In this document: in pieces, positions 54,214 through 64,000 of the stretch | Layout: every line of letters begins with the position of its first letter | Numbering within the stretch: position 1 is the stretch's first letter | DNA from: Roseibium marinum | GTDB taxonomy: Bacteria > Pseudomonadota > Alphaproteobacteria > Rhizobiales > Stappiaceae | Direction: 5' to 3' | Assembly: GCF_002906165.1 (NCBI RefSeq) | Contig: NZ_PPCN01000001.1 | Coordinates: 372,001-436,000, forward strand | Length of the DNA: 64,000 bases | The notes under the pieces: generated by a model | What the model saw: only the letters and a program-made list of their open reading frames with translations | What the model was told of the DNA's origin: nothing | The model's database searches: none | Made by a program: the position numbers and the translations under genes

Positions 54214-55140
54214 ATGAAAACCCCAGGATTTGCCAAGTCATCCAGTTTGGGAAGATCAGCAGTCGGCACTCTCTTTGCCGCGCAGCTTTTTGTCGCTGCA
54301 TTCAGCGGCTCTCTTTTCGTCGACATCAATCAGGCGGAAGCCGAAACGGCCATGCCGGCAGCCTGTGCGGACCTGCAGGCCAAATACCCTTCCCTGAAGG
54401 GCAAGACACTGGTCAACGCGGTGAACCCGCATACACCCGGTTATGAATCTCTCGACCCAAACGATCCGACCAAAATCATCGGTTTCGACATTGATCTCGG
54501 CGAAGCGCTCGGCGATTGCCTTGGTTTCGACCTTACATACAAGTCCGTCACCTTCGCAGCTCTTCTGACCACACTGCAGGCCGGTCAGGCCGACATCGTG
54601 ATTTCAGATATTTACGCAACCGTCGACCGTGCAAAGGCCGCCGACTTTATCACCTATCTGAAGGTATTCGATGGCGTTCTTGTCGCCAAGGGCAATCCCA
54701 AAGGCATTACCGGCATCAACACGAGCATGTGCGGAACGGTCGCTGCAGAAAATACAGGTTACGTTGAAGTTCCACTGATTGAGGCACTGGCCGCAGAATG
54801 TGAAGCCCTCGGCAAGCCTGCGCCGGAAATCCAACTTTACGACAACAATGCCAACTGCATTCAGGCGATCCTGTCTGGCCGCGCTGACACCTATGTCAAT
54901 GACGTGAACACCGTCGACGGCGCTGTAAAAGCCTACCCTGACCAACTGGAAAAGGCGACCGCAGTCACCCTGCCTTACTCAGTTGGCATAGCGGTCCCCC
55001 GCGACAACCTGGAATTCCGCGATGCCATCATGGCCGCGCTGACAGAGATCCAGAAATCCGGCCTTCAGCTTGAGCTGATGGCGAAATGGAACCTGCCCGC
55101 AGAGCAGCTCGAAGCGCCGAAACTGGTGCTGGCCGAGTAA
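54214..55140 (+). CDS. ABC transporter periplasmic substrate-binding protein (amino-acid type)
   Basis: This 308-residue family-3 solute-binding protein has a long signal peptide ending near NQAEAE (about residue 43). The SBP_bac_3 pattern is seen as GFDIDLGEALGDCLGFDLTY, LLTTLQAGQADIVISDIYAT and RADTYVNDVNTV. It would deliver a polar amino acid or amide-like compound to the fused permease-ATPase that follows. A GGAG site precedes the ATG. Its neighbours encode formamidases, which points to uptake of a nitrogen compound that is hydrolysed in the cytoplasm. Confidence 0.92.
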   Translation: MKTPGFAKSSSLGRSAVGTLFAAQLFVAAFSGSLFVDINQAEAETAMPAACADLQAKYPSLKGKTLVNAVNPHTPGYESLDPNDPTKIIGFDIDLGEALGDCLGFDLTYKSVTFAALLTTLQAGQADIVISDIYATVDRAKAADFITYLKVFDGVLVAKGNPKGITGINTSMCGTVAAENTGYVEVPLIEALAAECEALGKPAPEIQLYDNNANCIQAILSGRADTYVNDVNTVDGAVKAYPDQLEKATAVTLPYSVGIAVPRDNLEFRDAIMAALTEIQKSGLQLELMAKWNLPAEQLEAPKLVLAE

Positions 55141-55205
55141 TCAAGTCTGGTGATCCGGCTGAACGGGCGGATCACCTCACCCTTCCGCAAAGAGCGCAGG
55201 ACTCC

Positions 55206-56807
55206 ATGGATCTCTTTTTACATTATGTCAGCCAGCCATATCTGTTGACGGGCATTCTTTACACCGTACTCATCACCGTGTTCGGACTGGCCGGCGGAGC
55301 GGTGATGGGGATCGTGCTTGCCGGAATGCAGCTCAGCCGGTTCCGCGCTCTGGCTGTTTTCGCACGCATCTACGCGGTCATCTTCCGTGGGACGCCGCTG
55401 ATATTGCAGATGATTTTCTGCTACAATGCGCTGCCGATGATTGGCATCAAGTTGACGGCCGTCGAAGCTGCCTGCCTGGCGCTCGCTCTCAACGAAGCGC
55501 CGTTCATCGCCGAGATCATCCGAGGCAATATTATCGGCGTCGACCGCGGTCAGACCAGCGCAGGACAGGCGCTCGGCATGACACCGATTGTCACCATGAT
55601 CCGCGTTGTCATCCCCCAGGCCTTTCGTTCGATGGTTCCGGCCCTTGGTAACGAAGCCGTCAGCGCGCTGAAGAATTCGTCTCTCGCCTCGGTGGTCTCG
55701 GTTCAGGAACTCACGCTGCGCAGTACCCAGCTTGCCTCGGCAACATTCGATTTTTTCTCAATCTTCTTTGCCTCGGGCCTGATGTATCTCGTGCTGGCCG
55801 GCACAATCGCGATCATTCAGATCGTCGTCGAGATCATGCTGGATCTGGACCACCCGGAGCCAGGCGCCCGCTTCGCCCGGCTGTTGCCATGGTATCGCAG
55901 GCCGATACCCGCGGCCGGCGTGGAAGAGAAAGAAGAAGCGCCCGTCTGGACGCCGCTTCCCCCTGAAACGCCAAAAGCCGCCCACCCGATCAACCGCCAA
56001 AAGCGCGCGCAGGCCATCGCCGCCAGCCGCCCGGCCGTGGAAATCGAAAATCTCAAGAAAAGCTACGATGGCCGCATTGTGCTTGACGGGCTCGATCTCA
56101 CCGTTCGCCTCGGCGAAGTCGTGGCTCTGCTCGGCCCCAGCGGATCCGGCAAAAGCACGTTGCTGCGCTGTATCAACCGTCTTGAACCGTGGGACAGCGG
56201 CACCATCCGCGTGACCGGCCGCCAACTCGGTGTAGACGAATACGGTCGTGCCCTGTCTCCCCGTTCAATCGCCAATGCGCGTGCTGCGGTCGGTGTCGGC
56301 ATGGTCTTTCAGAACTTCAATCTCTTCGCTCACATGACCGCACGGGAGAATATTGCCGGCCCCTTGCGCTGGGTTCAACGTGTGTCCGCCAAGGAAGCCG
56401 GCCGGCAAGCGGATGAACTGCTGGAACGCGTGGGGCTTGCTCACCGGGCCGATGCCCTTCCCCGCCACATGTCCGGCGGCCAGCAGCAACGGGTCGCGAT
56501 CGCCCGTGCACTCGCGCCCAACCCCGCGGTCCTGCTGCTTGACGAGCCAACCTCCGCCCTGGATCCGGAACTGGTCAATGAAGTGCTGGAAGTCATCCGT
56601 CGCCTCGCCGTTGAAGACGGCCTGACCATGCTGATTTCGACGCACCAGATCAGCTTTGCGAAAGACGTCGCCGACCGGGCCATCTTCCTGGCGGACGGAT
56701 CGATTGTTGAAGAAGGCCCGGCGCAGGAAATGTTGACCCGACCCGGTAATCCACGCACGCGCCAGTTCCTGCAGGTCATGAAGGACGATTCCACCCAGCT
56801 CGCCTGA
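55206..56807 (+). CDS. ABC transporter permease fused to ATP-binding protein
   Basis: This 533-residue protein joins a HisM/GlnP-type permease (about 1-225; membrane segments and the EAA-like loop GQALGMTPIVTMIRVVIPQA) through a linker of about 50 residues to a GlnQ-type ATPase. ATPase motifs are Walker A GPSGSGKS (about 310-317), signature SGGQQQR (about 424-430) and Walker B LLLDEPTSALD (about 443-453). These are separate proteins in most polar amino-acid systems, so the single-chain form is unusual. The start is the ATG before DLFLHYVSQP. Confidence 0.92.
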   Translation: MDLFLHYVSQPYLLTGILYTVLITVFGLAGGAVMGIVLAGMQLSRFRALAVFARIYAVIFRGTPLILQMIFCYNALPMIGIKLTAVEAACLALALNEAPFIAEIIRGNIIGVDRGQTSAGQALGMTPIVTMIRVVIPQAFRSMVPALGNEAVSALKNSSLASVVSVQELTLRSTQLASATFDFFSIFFASGLMYLVLAGTIAIIQIVVEIMLDLDHPEPGARFARLLPWYRRPIPAAGVEEKEEAPVWTPLPPETPKAAHPINRQKRAQAIAASRPAVEIENLKKSYDGRIVLDGLDLTVRLGEVVALLGPSGSGKSTLLRCINRLEPWDSGTIRVTGRQLGVDEYGRALSPRSIANARAAVGVGMVFQNFNLFAHMTARENIAGPLRWVQRVSAKEAGRQADELLERVGLAHRADALPRHMSGGQQQRVAIARALAPNPAVLLLDEPTSALDPELVNEVLEVIRRLAVEDGLTMLISTHQISFAKDVADRAIFLADGSIVEEGPAQEMLTRPGNPRTRQFLQVMKDDSTQLA

Positions 56808-56923
56808 CCTCTTCACTTCAAGCTGCCAGACACCAGACCAGCCAGACACCAGACCAGCCATCGCCGGCCGCTTCCCCCTCTTTGCATGCCAGCCAGTCGT
56901 GGCACGATTTTTTGGAGAAACTG

Positions 56924-58165
56924 ATGAAACACCACAACCTCCCCGTATCGCCTGAAACCGTCCACTGGGGTTATTTCAGCAAAGCGGTGCAGCCGGCCAT
57001 CACGGTCAGATCGGGAGACCGGGCAACCATCGAAACACTGACCCACCACGCAAACGACGATTATGAGCGCATGATTCAGGGCGATCCTGCGGCCGAAGCC
57101 ATCTTCCATTGGACGAAAGAACAGAAAACGATATCCCGCCGCGGATCCGGTCCAACGGAAGGCCCGTTCAAACTCGGTGCGGGAGAGGGAATTGGCGTTC
57201 ACCTGATGACAGGACCGGTGGCCGTGGAAGGCGCGGAACCTGGAGATGTGCTCGAGGTTCGGATCCTTGATGTCCGCCCCCGTCCGAGCCAGAGCGCCTG
57301 CTATTGCGGACGCTGTTTCGGCTCCAATGCCGCCGCTTCCTGGGGTTTTCACTATCATGACCTGATCGAAGAACCCAAACCGCGCGAAGTCGTGACGATC
57401 TTTGAACTCGATACGGCAGGCGAGCCTTATGCAAAGGCGGTCTACAACTACGTATGGACCCCGCAAACGGATCCGGACGGCATCATCCACTCAACGATTG
57501 ATTATCCGGGTGTACGGGTCGATCACAATCTGGTCACCAAGCGGGAAAACATCCTTCAGGACATAAGGGTGCCTGCGCGCCTTCATTTCGGCACCATGGG
57601 TCTTGCCCCGTCCGAAGAAGACTTCGTCAGTTCCATTCCCCCATCCTACAGCGGCGGCAACATTGACGACTGGCGCATCGGTCGTGGCGCGCGCATGTAC
57701 TATCCGGTCGCCGTGGATGGCGCTTACTTCTCGGTCGGCGATCCCCATGCAGCTCAGGGCGACAGCGAACTTGGCGGGACCGCGATTGAAACCTCATTGA
57801 CTGGGGATTTCGAATTCATCCTTCACAAGAAGAATGATCTGGGCGGAACCGTGCTCGAGGGGCTCGATCACCCGATGCTGGAAACCGACGAGCAATGGTC
57901 CGTTTACGGTTTTACCTATCCCAACTACCTTGAAGCCCTGGGCAAGGATGCTCAAACGACCATTGCCCATCATTCCAGCGTCGACAAGGCAATGCGCGAT
58001 GCTTTCCGCAAGATGCGCCGGTTCCTGATGACCGCCCACAACATGAGTGAAGACGAAGCAATTGCGCTGATGTCCGTTGCCGCGGATTTCGGCGTCACTC
58101 AAGTCGTTGACGCCAACTGGGGAGTGCATGGCTCGATCCGGAAGAACATCTTCAAATGTTATTGA
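56924..58165 (+). CDS. Acetamidase/formamidase family protein
   Basis: This 413-residue protein starts at the ATG after GGAGAAACTG. FmdA/AmdA features include TVHWGYFSKAVQPAITVRSG, IETLTHHANDDYERMI, AEPGDVLEVRILDV, and the conserved GGNIDDWRIGRGARMYYPV with FSVGDPHAAQGDSELGGTAIE. It would hydrolyse formamide or other short amides to ammonia and the acid in the cytoplasm. It lies directly between the ABC transporter and a regulator-formamidase fusion whose C-terminal half is its paralogue. Confidence 0.93.
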   Translation: MKHHNLPVSPETVHWGYFSKAVQPAITVRSGDRATIETLTHHANDDYERMIQGDPAAEAIFHWTKEQKTISRRGSGPTEGPFKLGAGEGIGVHLMTGPVAVEGAEPGDVLEVRILDVRPRPSQSACYCGRCFGSNAAASWGFHYHDLIEEPKPREVVTIFELDTAGEPYAKAVYNYVWTPQTDPDGIIHSTIDYPGVRVDHNLVTKRENILQDIRVPARLHFGTMGLAPSEEDFVSSIPPSYSGGNIDDWRIGRGARMYYPVAVDGAYFSVGDPHAAQGDSELGGTAIETSLTGDFEFILHKKNDLGGTVLEGLDHPMLETDEQWSVYGFTYPNYLEALGKDAQTTIAHHSSVDKAMRDAFRKMRRFLMTAHNMSEDEAIALMSVAADFGVTQVVDANWGVHGSIRKNIFKCY

Positions 58166-58173
58166 GGACAGGG

Positions 58174-60561
58174 ATGGCATTCCTCTCTTCGCAGGTGCAA
58201 TATCAAACGGTCGGCGCCTTCTCGATGCCGACCGGCGCCGTGGAACAAGGAATGAACATCAAGCAGTTTATCAGTGAATCCTATCCGCAGGATGCGCGAG
58301 GAGATGCCTGGAGCGAATTGCTTGCGGGATTGCATTTGCGTTCGAATTCGCAAAACGAAAACTTCGCTTCGTTTGCCGTCGCCGCAGTTCGGGGGCAACC
58401 AGACGGCATCCTCATCGGCCATCTGGTTGCAGACGCTCAAACCCTGACCCCGATTTCACAGAGGGACCGTACGCTGATTGCCCTGATCTCTCTTGATGAA
58501 GAAATCGAGATCACGGCAGAAAACGTCAACTTGACGGTAGCCCCGAACGAACTCGCCATTTTACCCACGGACAAGTCCTGGGAAACCTGCTTGCCGAGAA
58601 ACACGCGCCTCGTTGTCGTCTGCATGTCGGAAACGGCCCTTCAGGCCCAACGTTTCGGTTTGTCGCCAGTCGTGACACCGCTGCTGTTTCCGGCCAGGGG
58701 ACTGGCCAGTGTCTTCATCCGCTCCGTGGCCAGTGCGGCAGATGAGCTCGACACCCTGACCTCTTTGGAGTGGCAATCCGTGGAACAGGTCATAGCGGAC
58801 CTCTATCTGACCATGATTGTCTCCGCCGTGCCGTCCGAGACCGGCGTCAACTCAACTCAAGCCGCCCTGTTCAGCCGGCTCGCCCTGTCAATCGAACACC
58901 ACCTCTCCGATCCTGACCTGTCCGCCGGTCGCGTCGCACGGCAAGAAGGGATCTCCGAACGCTACCTTCAAAAGCTGTTTGAACAGAATGGCGAGAGCTT
59001 TACCCATTACCTGCGCGAACGCCGCCTCCAAAGGGCCAGGATGGCGCTTGTTGCGCCGGATGAGTTGCGGATGCCCGTGGCCGAAGTTGCCTACAGTTGC
59101 GGTTTTTCGGATGCCGCTAATTTCAACCGCCTGTTCAAGGAACGGTTCGGGTTGCCGCCCGGCGCCTTTCGCACGCATCACGTAAAAAACCTTACGGAAA
59201 CGGCCAGCGCAGAACAGCGCGGCTGGCCGCTCAAAGCCCTCAACAACCGAAAGGCGAAAAAGCGCAGCGCGATTGACGGCGCCGCTTCGGAAGTCTCCCA
59301 GCTGAAAGACAGCCGTGAGGCCGATGGCACTCATCACCACCTGTCCGCAAGTGCAAAGACGGTTCACTGGGGTTATTTCAGCCGGTCGTTGCCGCCTGTC
59401 CTGGAAATTTCCTCCGGGGATACCGTTGAAATCGAAACACTGACCCAACACGCTTCAGATGCTCCGGATCTCATGATCAAGGGAGATTCGGCCGCCGAAG
59501 ATATTTTCTACTGGGATGGTGAAACGAAACATGTTGATCGCCGCGGCGCCGGCCCGATCGATGCCTCGATCTTTGGTCGCGGCGCTGGTGAAGGCTTTGG
59601 CGTTCATGTCTGCACCGGGCCGATATTCGTCAACGGCGCGGAACCGGGCGATGTTCTTGAAGTGCGCATCGACGACATGATACCGCGTTCAAGTCGCAAT
59701 CCGGAATACGACGGAAGGTATTTCGGTAGCTCGGTCTCTGCATGGTGGGGCTATCAATACGGCGAACTGCTGCAGGAACCGAAGCCGCGGGAAAATGTCG
59801 TGATCTTCGAGATTTTTCCCGATGATGACGGCTTCGGATACGCAAAGGCTCATTATTCGTACCGCTGGCAAACCCAGACAGATCCTTTTGGCGTCGAACA
59901 CAAGACCTACGATTACCCGGGCGTGCCTGTTGATCCGGCAAAAATTCAGCCGCTGCTTCCGGCCATGCACGACCTGCGCATTCCCCTGCGTCCCCATTTC
60001 GGTGTGATCGCGGTTGCGCCGCGCGAGGCAGACCCGGTGGATTCGGTGCCGCCGGCCTATTTCGGCGGCAACATTGACAACTGGCGCCTGGGCAAGGGGG
60101 CATCGGTCTACCTGCCCGTATCGGTACCGGGCGCGCTCCTGTCGATCGGCGACCCCCATGCAGCGCAAGGCGATGGCGAGGTTTCCGGAACCGCCATCGA
60201 GTGCTCCATGACCGGGCGCATCACCGTGACCGTACACAAGAAGGGCGGGCGGTTTTCCGATCTCACCTATCCGTTGATCGAAACGCCGGAGGAATGGATC
60301 CTCACCGGGTTCAGCCATCCCAACTACCTCGCGGAATTCGGTCCCAAGGGGCAGGGAGAGGTTTACATGCAGTCTTCCCTGGACCTGGCAATGAAGGACA
60401 CGTTCCGCAAAACTCGCCGGTTTCTCATGGGCGCATATGGATTGAACGAAGACGATGCCATCACGCTCATGAGTGCAGCAGTTGATTTTGGCGTCACTCA
60501 GGTCGTGGACGGAAACTGGGGTGTCCACGCCATTCTAAGGAAGTCGATTTTCTCGGAATAG
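58174..60561 (+). CDS. AraC-type regulator fused to a complete acetamidase/formamidase
   Basis: This protein has about 795 residues from the ATG behind GAGGACAGGG; starts at 58156 and 58252 are also possible. Residues about 1-230 form an AraC-type sensor region. Then follows a full AraC DNA-binding domain with two HTHs (AGRVARQEGISERYLQKLFE and VAEVAYSCGFSDAANFNRLF) and ERFGLPPGAFR. A Lys/Ala-rich linker of about 50 residues leads into a complete formamidase (from about 390), with TVHWGYFSRSLPPVLEISSG and SIGDPHAAQGDGEVSGTAIE. The frame is uninterrupted. It may sense the amide or product through its own enzyme domain and control the operon; this is inference. Confidence 0.9.
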   Translation: MAFLSSQVQYQTVGAFSMPTGAVEQGMNIKQFISESYPQDARGDAWSELLAGLHLRSNSQNENFASFAVAAVRGQPDGILIGHLVADAQTLTPISQRDRTLIALISLDEEIEITAENVNLTVAPNELAILPTDKSWETCLPRNTRLVVVCMSETALQAQRFGLSPVVTPLLFPARGLASVFIRSVASAADELDTLTSLEWQSVEQVIADLYLTMIVSAVPSETGVNSTQAALFSRLALSIEHHLSDPDLSAGRVARQEGISERYLQKLFEQNGESFTHYLRERRLQRARMALVAPDELRMPVAEVAYSCGFSDAANFNRLFKERFGLPPGAFRTHHVKNLTETASAEQRGWPLKALNNRKAKKRSAIDGAASEVSQLKDSREADGTHHHLSASAKTVHWGYFSRSLPPVLEISSGDTVEIETLTQHASDAPDLMIKGDSAAEDIFYWDGETKHVDRRGAGPIDASIFGRGAGEGFGVHVCTGPIFVNGAEPGDVLEVRIDDMIPRSSRNPEYDGRYFGSSVSAWWGYQYGELLQEPKPRENVVIFEIFPDDDGFGYAKAHYSYRWQTQTDPFGVEHKTYDYPGVPVDPAKIQPLLPAMHDLRIPLRPHFGVIAVAPREADPVDSVPPAYFGGNIDNWRLGKGASVYLPVSVPGALLSIGDPHAAQGDGEVSGTAIECSMTGRITVTVHKKGGRFSDLTYPLIETPEEWILTGFSHPNYLAEFGPKGQGEVYMQSSLDLAMKDTFRKTRRFLMGAYGLNEDDAITLMSAAVDFGVTQVVDGNWGVHAILRKSIFSE

Positions 60562-60580
60562 CTGGAATGTTTCGCGTATG

Positions 60581-60610
60581 CGCTCGCTGAATACAGCCAG
60601 CGGGCGTTTT
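60581..60610 (+). terminator. Rho-independent terminator after the amide operon
   Basis: A 9-bp stem (CGCTCGCTG with CAGCGGGCG, one wobble pair) and an 8-base loop are followed by TTTT. It lies 20 bases after the fusion gene stop. Confidence 0.7.
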
Positions 60611-60802
60611 CCAAGTTTAAACGCGGAAGTGCTTCCCGGAAATTCCGGCCCGGGGCGATCCCAAGACGGGCAGCACTTCAAGTTGGGACCAGACTAACCT
60701 CAAAACGCGGAGTTTTCAGAGGGGCACGTCAGTCCATGCCAAGTCATCGCTTAGCGAAATTTTATGCGCTCGGCGAAATGATATATGCTTCCCTACAGTC
60801 GG

Positions 60803-63265
<2,463 letters not shown>

Positions 63266-63387
63266 TCACCAATCAGTTTATTTTTATCCCCCCGTTATAC
63301 GGGGTTCCGGCAGGGGTTCAACCGCGCGCGTTCCATAGGCAAGCCAGCAAAGGGATTATGGTGGAAAACCATAAGAATCAGGCGGAT

Positions 63388-64000
63388 TTAAGGGGCCTTT
63401 CCCGCACGGATCAAACTGCCGGCTCCTTCCCGGATTTCGAATATTTCCGCCTCTCGCGGCAAAGCCTCGAAAAGCGCCTCGTCCGTACCCGTCATGAATA
63501 CCTGAACGCCGAGCGAATTCAGCTTGACGAACAGCGCCTCCCGGCGGTCCGGATCGAGATGGGCCGCCACTTCATCCAGCAGCAGCACGGGCGTCATGCC
63601 GGAGAGTTTCGCGGTCAGTTCCGCGTGGGCCAGGATAAGCCCGATCAGGAGCGCCTTCTGCTCGCCGGTCGAGGACTGTGCGGCCGGCATGTTCTTCGCC
63701 GCGTGCAGAACTTTCAGATCGCTCAGATGCGGTCCGTTCAGCGTTCGCCCCGCGGCGCGGTCGCGCGCGCGCCCTTCCCGCAGCATTCGCCGGTAGACAT
63801 CCTCGCGGTCAGCGGCCCTGAGGCCGATCGTTTCGGCCTCGAATGCCCCTTCAAGCGCGACGGAGGCGTGCGGAAAGGGCAGGGCCTCGCCCGCCTGCCC
63901 GGAGATCATCCGGCCAAGCAGGCCGACGGTCTCTCCCCTGGCGATGGACACCGCCGTGCCGAGTTCGGCAACCTGCTGCTCCAGGGCGCCGAGAAAGGAA
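63388..64000 (-). CDS. recF: RecF, DNA replication and repair protein (partial, C-terminal part)
   Basis: The frame is open to the window edge, so the N-terminal Walker A part lies outside. The visible part has LKVLHAAKNMPAAQSSTGEQ with ALLIGLILAHA (ABC-type signature) and VLLLDEVAAHLDPDRREALF (Walker B). It ends with QVFMTGTDEALF. RecF loads RecA at single-strand gaps. It lies 131 bases upstream of gyrB on the same strand. Confidence 0.92.
   Translation of the reverse strand, partial: SFLGALEQQVAELGTAVSIARGETVGLLGRMISGQAGEALPFPHASVALEGAFEAETIGLRAADREDVYRRMLREGRARDRAAGRTLNGPHLSDLKVLHAAKNMPAAQSSTGEQKALLIGLILAHAELTAKLSGMTPVLLLDEVAAHLDPDRREALFVKLNSLGVQVFMTGTDEALFEALPREAEIFEIREGAGSLIRAGKAP

Overview
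The window is alphaproteobacterial: high-GC coding, a TRAP transporter operon, recF-gyrB adjacency, and a rhizobial-type conjugation and regulation module. A marine or soil Hyphomicrobiales member (for example the Stappiaceae) is a reasonable guess, but nothing here fixes the genus. It consists of one integrative and conjugative element (ICE) of about 46 kb inserted in a tRNA-Arg(CCG) gene, with chromosome on both sides.

Left chromosome (1-3876): the end of a fatty-acid oxidation multifunctional gene, a dctPQM TRAP transporter with a perfect 29-bp palindrome upstream, and the 3' half of a split tRNA-Arg.

ICE (3866-49878): a tyrosine integrase at the left end is followed by a defence block on the minus strand. 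This block holds a QatABCD anti-phage system, a translationally coupled PHP-domain/ABC-ATPase gene, and an AbiEi/AbiEii toxin-antitoxin pair. Next come ICE core genes (DUF932, ParB-like, Toprim, DUF2493/SLOG, small membrane protein, DUF736), interrupted by an ArsR-SRPBCC-VOC cargo cassette. The control region at 25.0-27.9 kb matches the qseC/qseM/fseA/rdfS switch known from the Mesorhizobium symbiosis island ICEMlSymR7A, including a +1 programmed frameshift at UUU-C inside fseA. No luxR/luxI type quorum-sensing pair is visible. Conjugation genes follow: traF peptidase, lytic transglycosylase, relaxase rlxS, traG, then trbBCDEJKLFGI. An antisense HEPN-like gene sits between copG and trbB. The right end carries a TetR/WYL/NmrA/LysR cluster, a VOC gene, and a complete tRNA-Arg(CCG) gene.

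The two chromosomal tRNA halves (3831-3876 and 49868-49909) fit together into a perfect tRNA-Arg(CCG). The intact tRNA inside the right end of the ICE has a different, self-consistent anticodon stem. The element therefore seems to destroy the host tRNA by integrating in its anticodon loop and to bring its own replacement.

Right chromosome (49879-64000): an RlpA-like protein, a GGDEF-EAL protein, an amide-uptake and hydrolysis operon (binding protein, a fused ABC permease-ATPase, a formamidase, and an unusual fusion of an AraC-type regulator with a second complete formamidase), then gyrB and the end of recF. All assignments come from reading the sequence; no database search was run.
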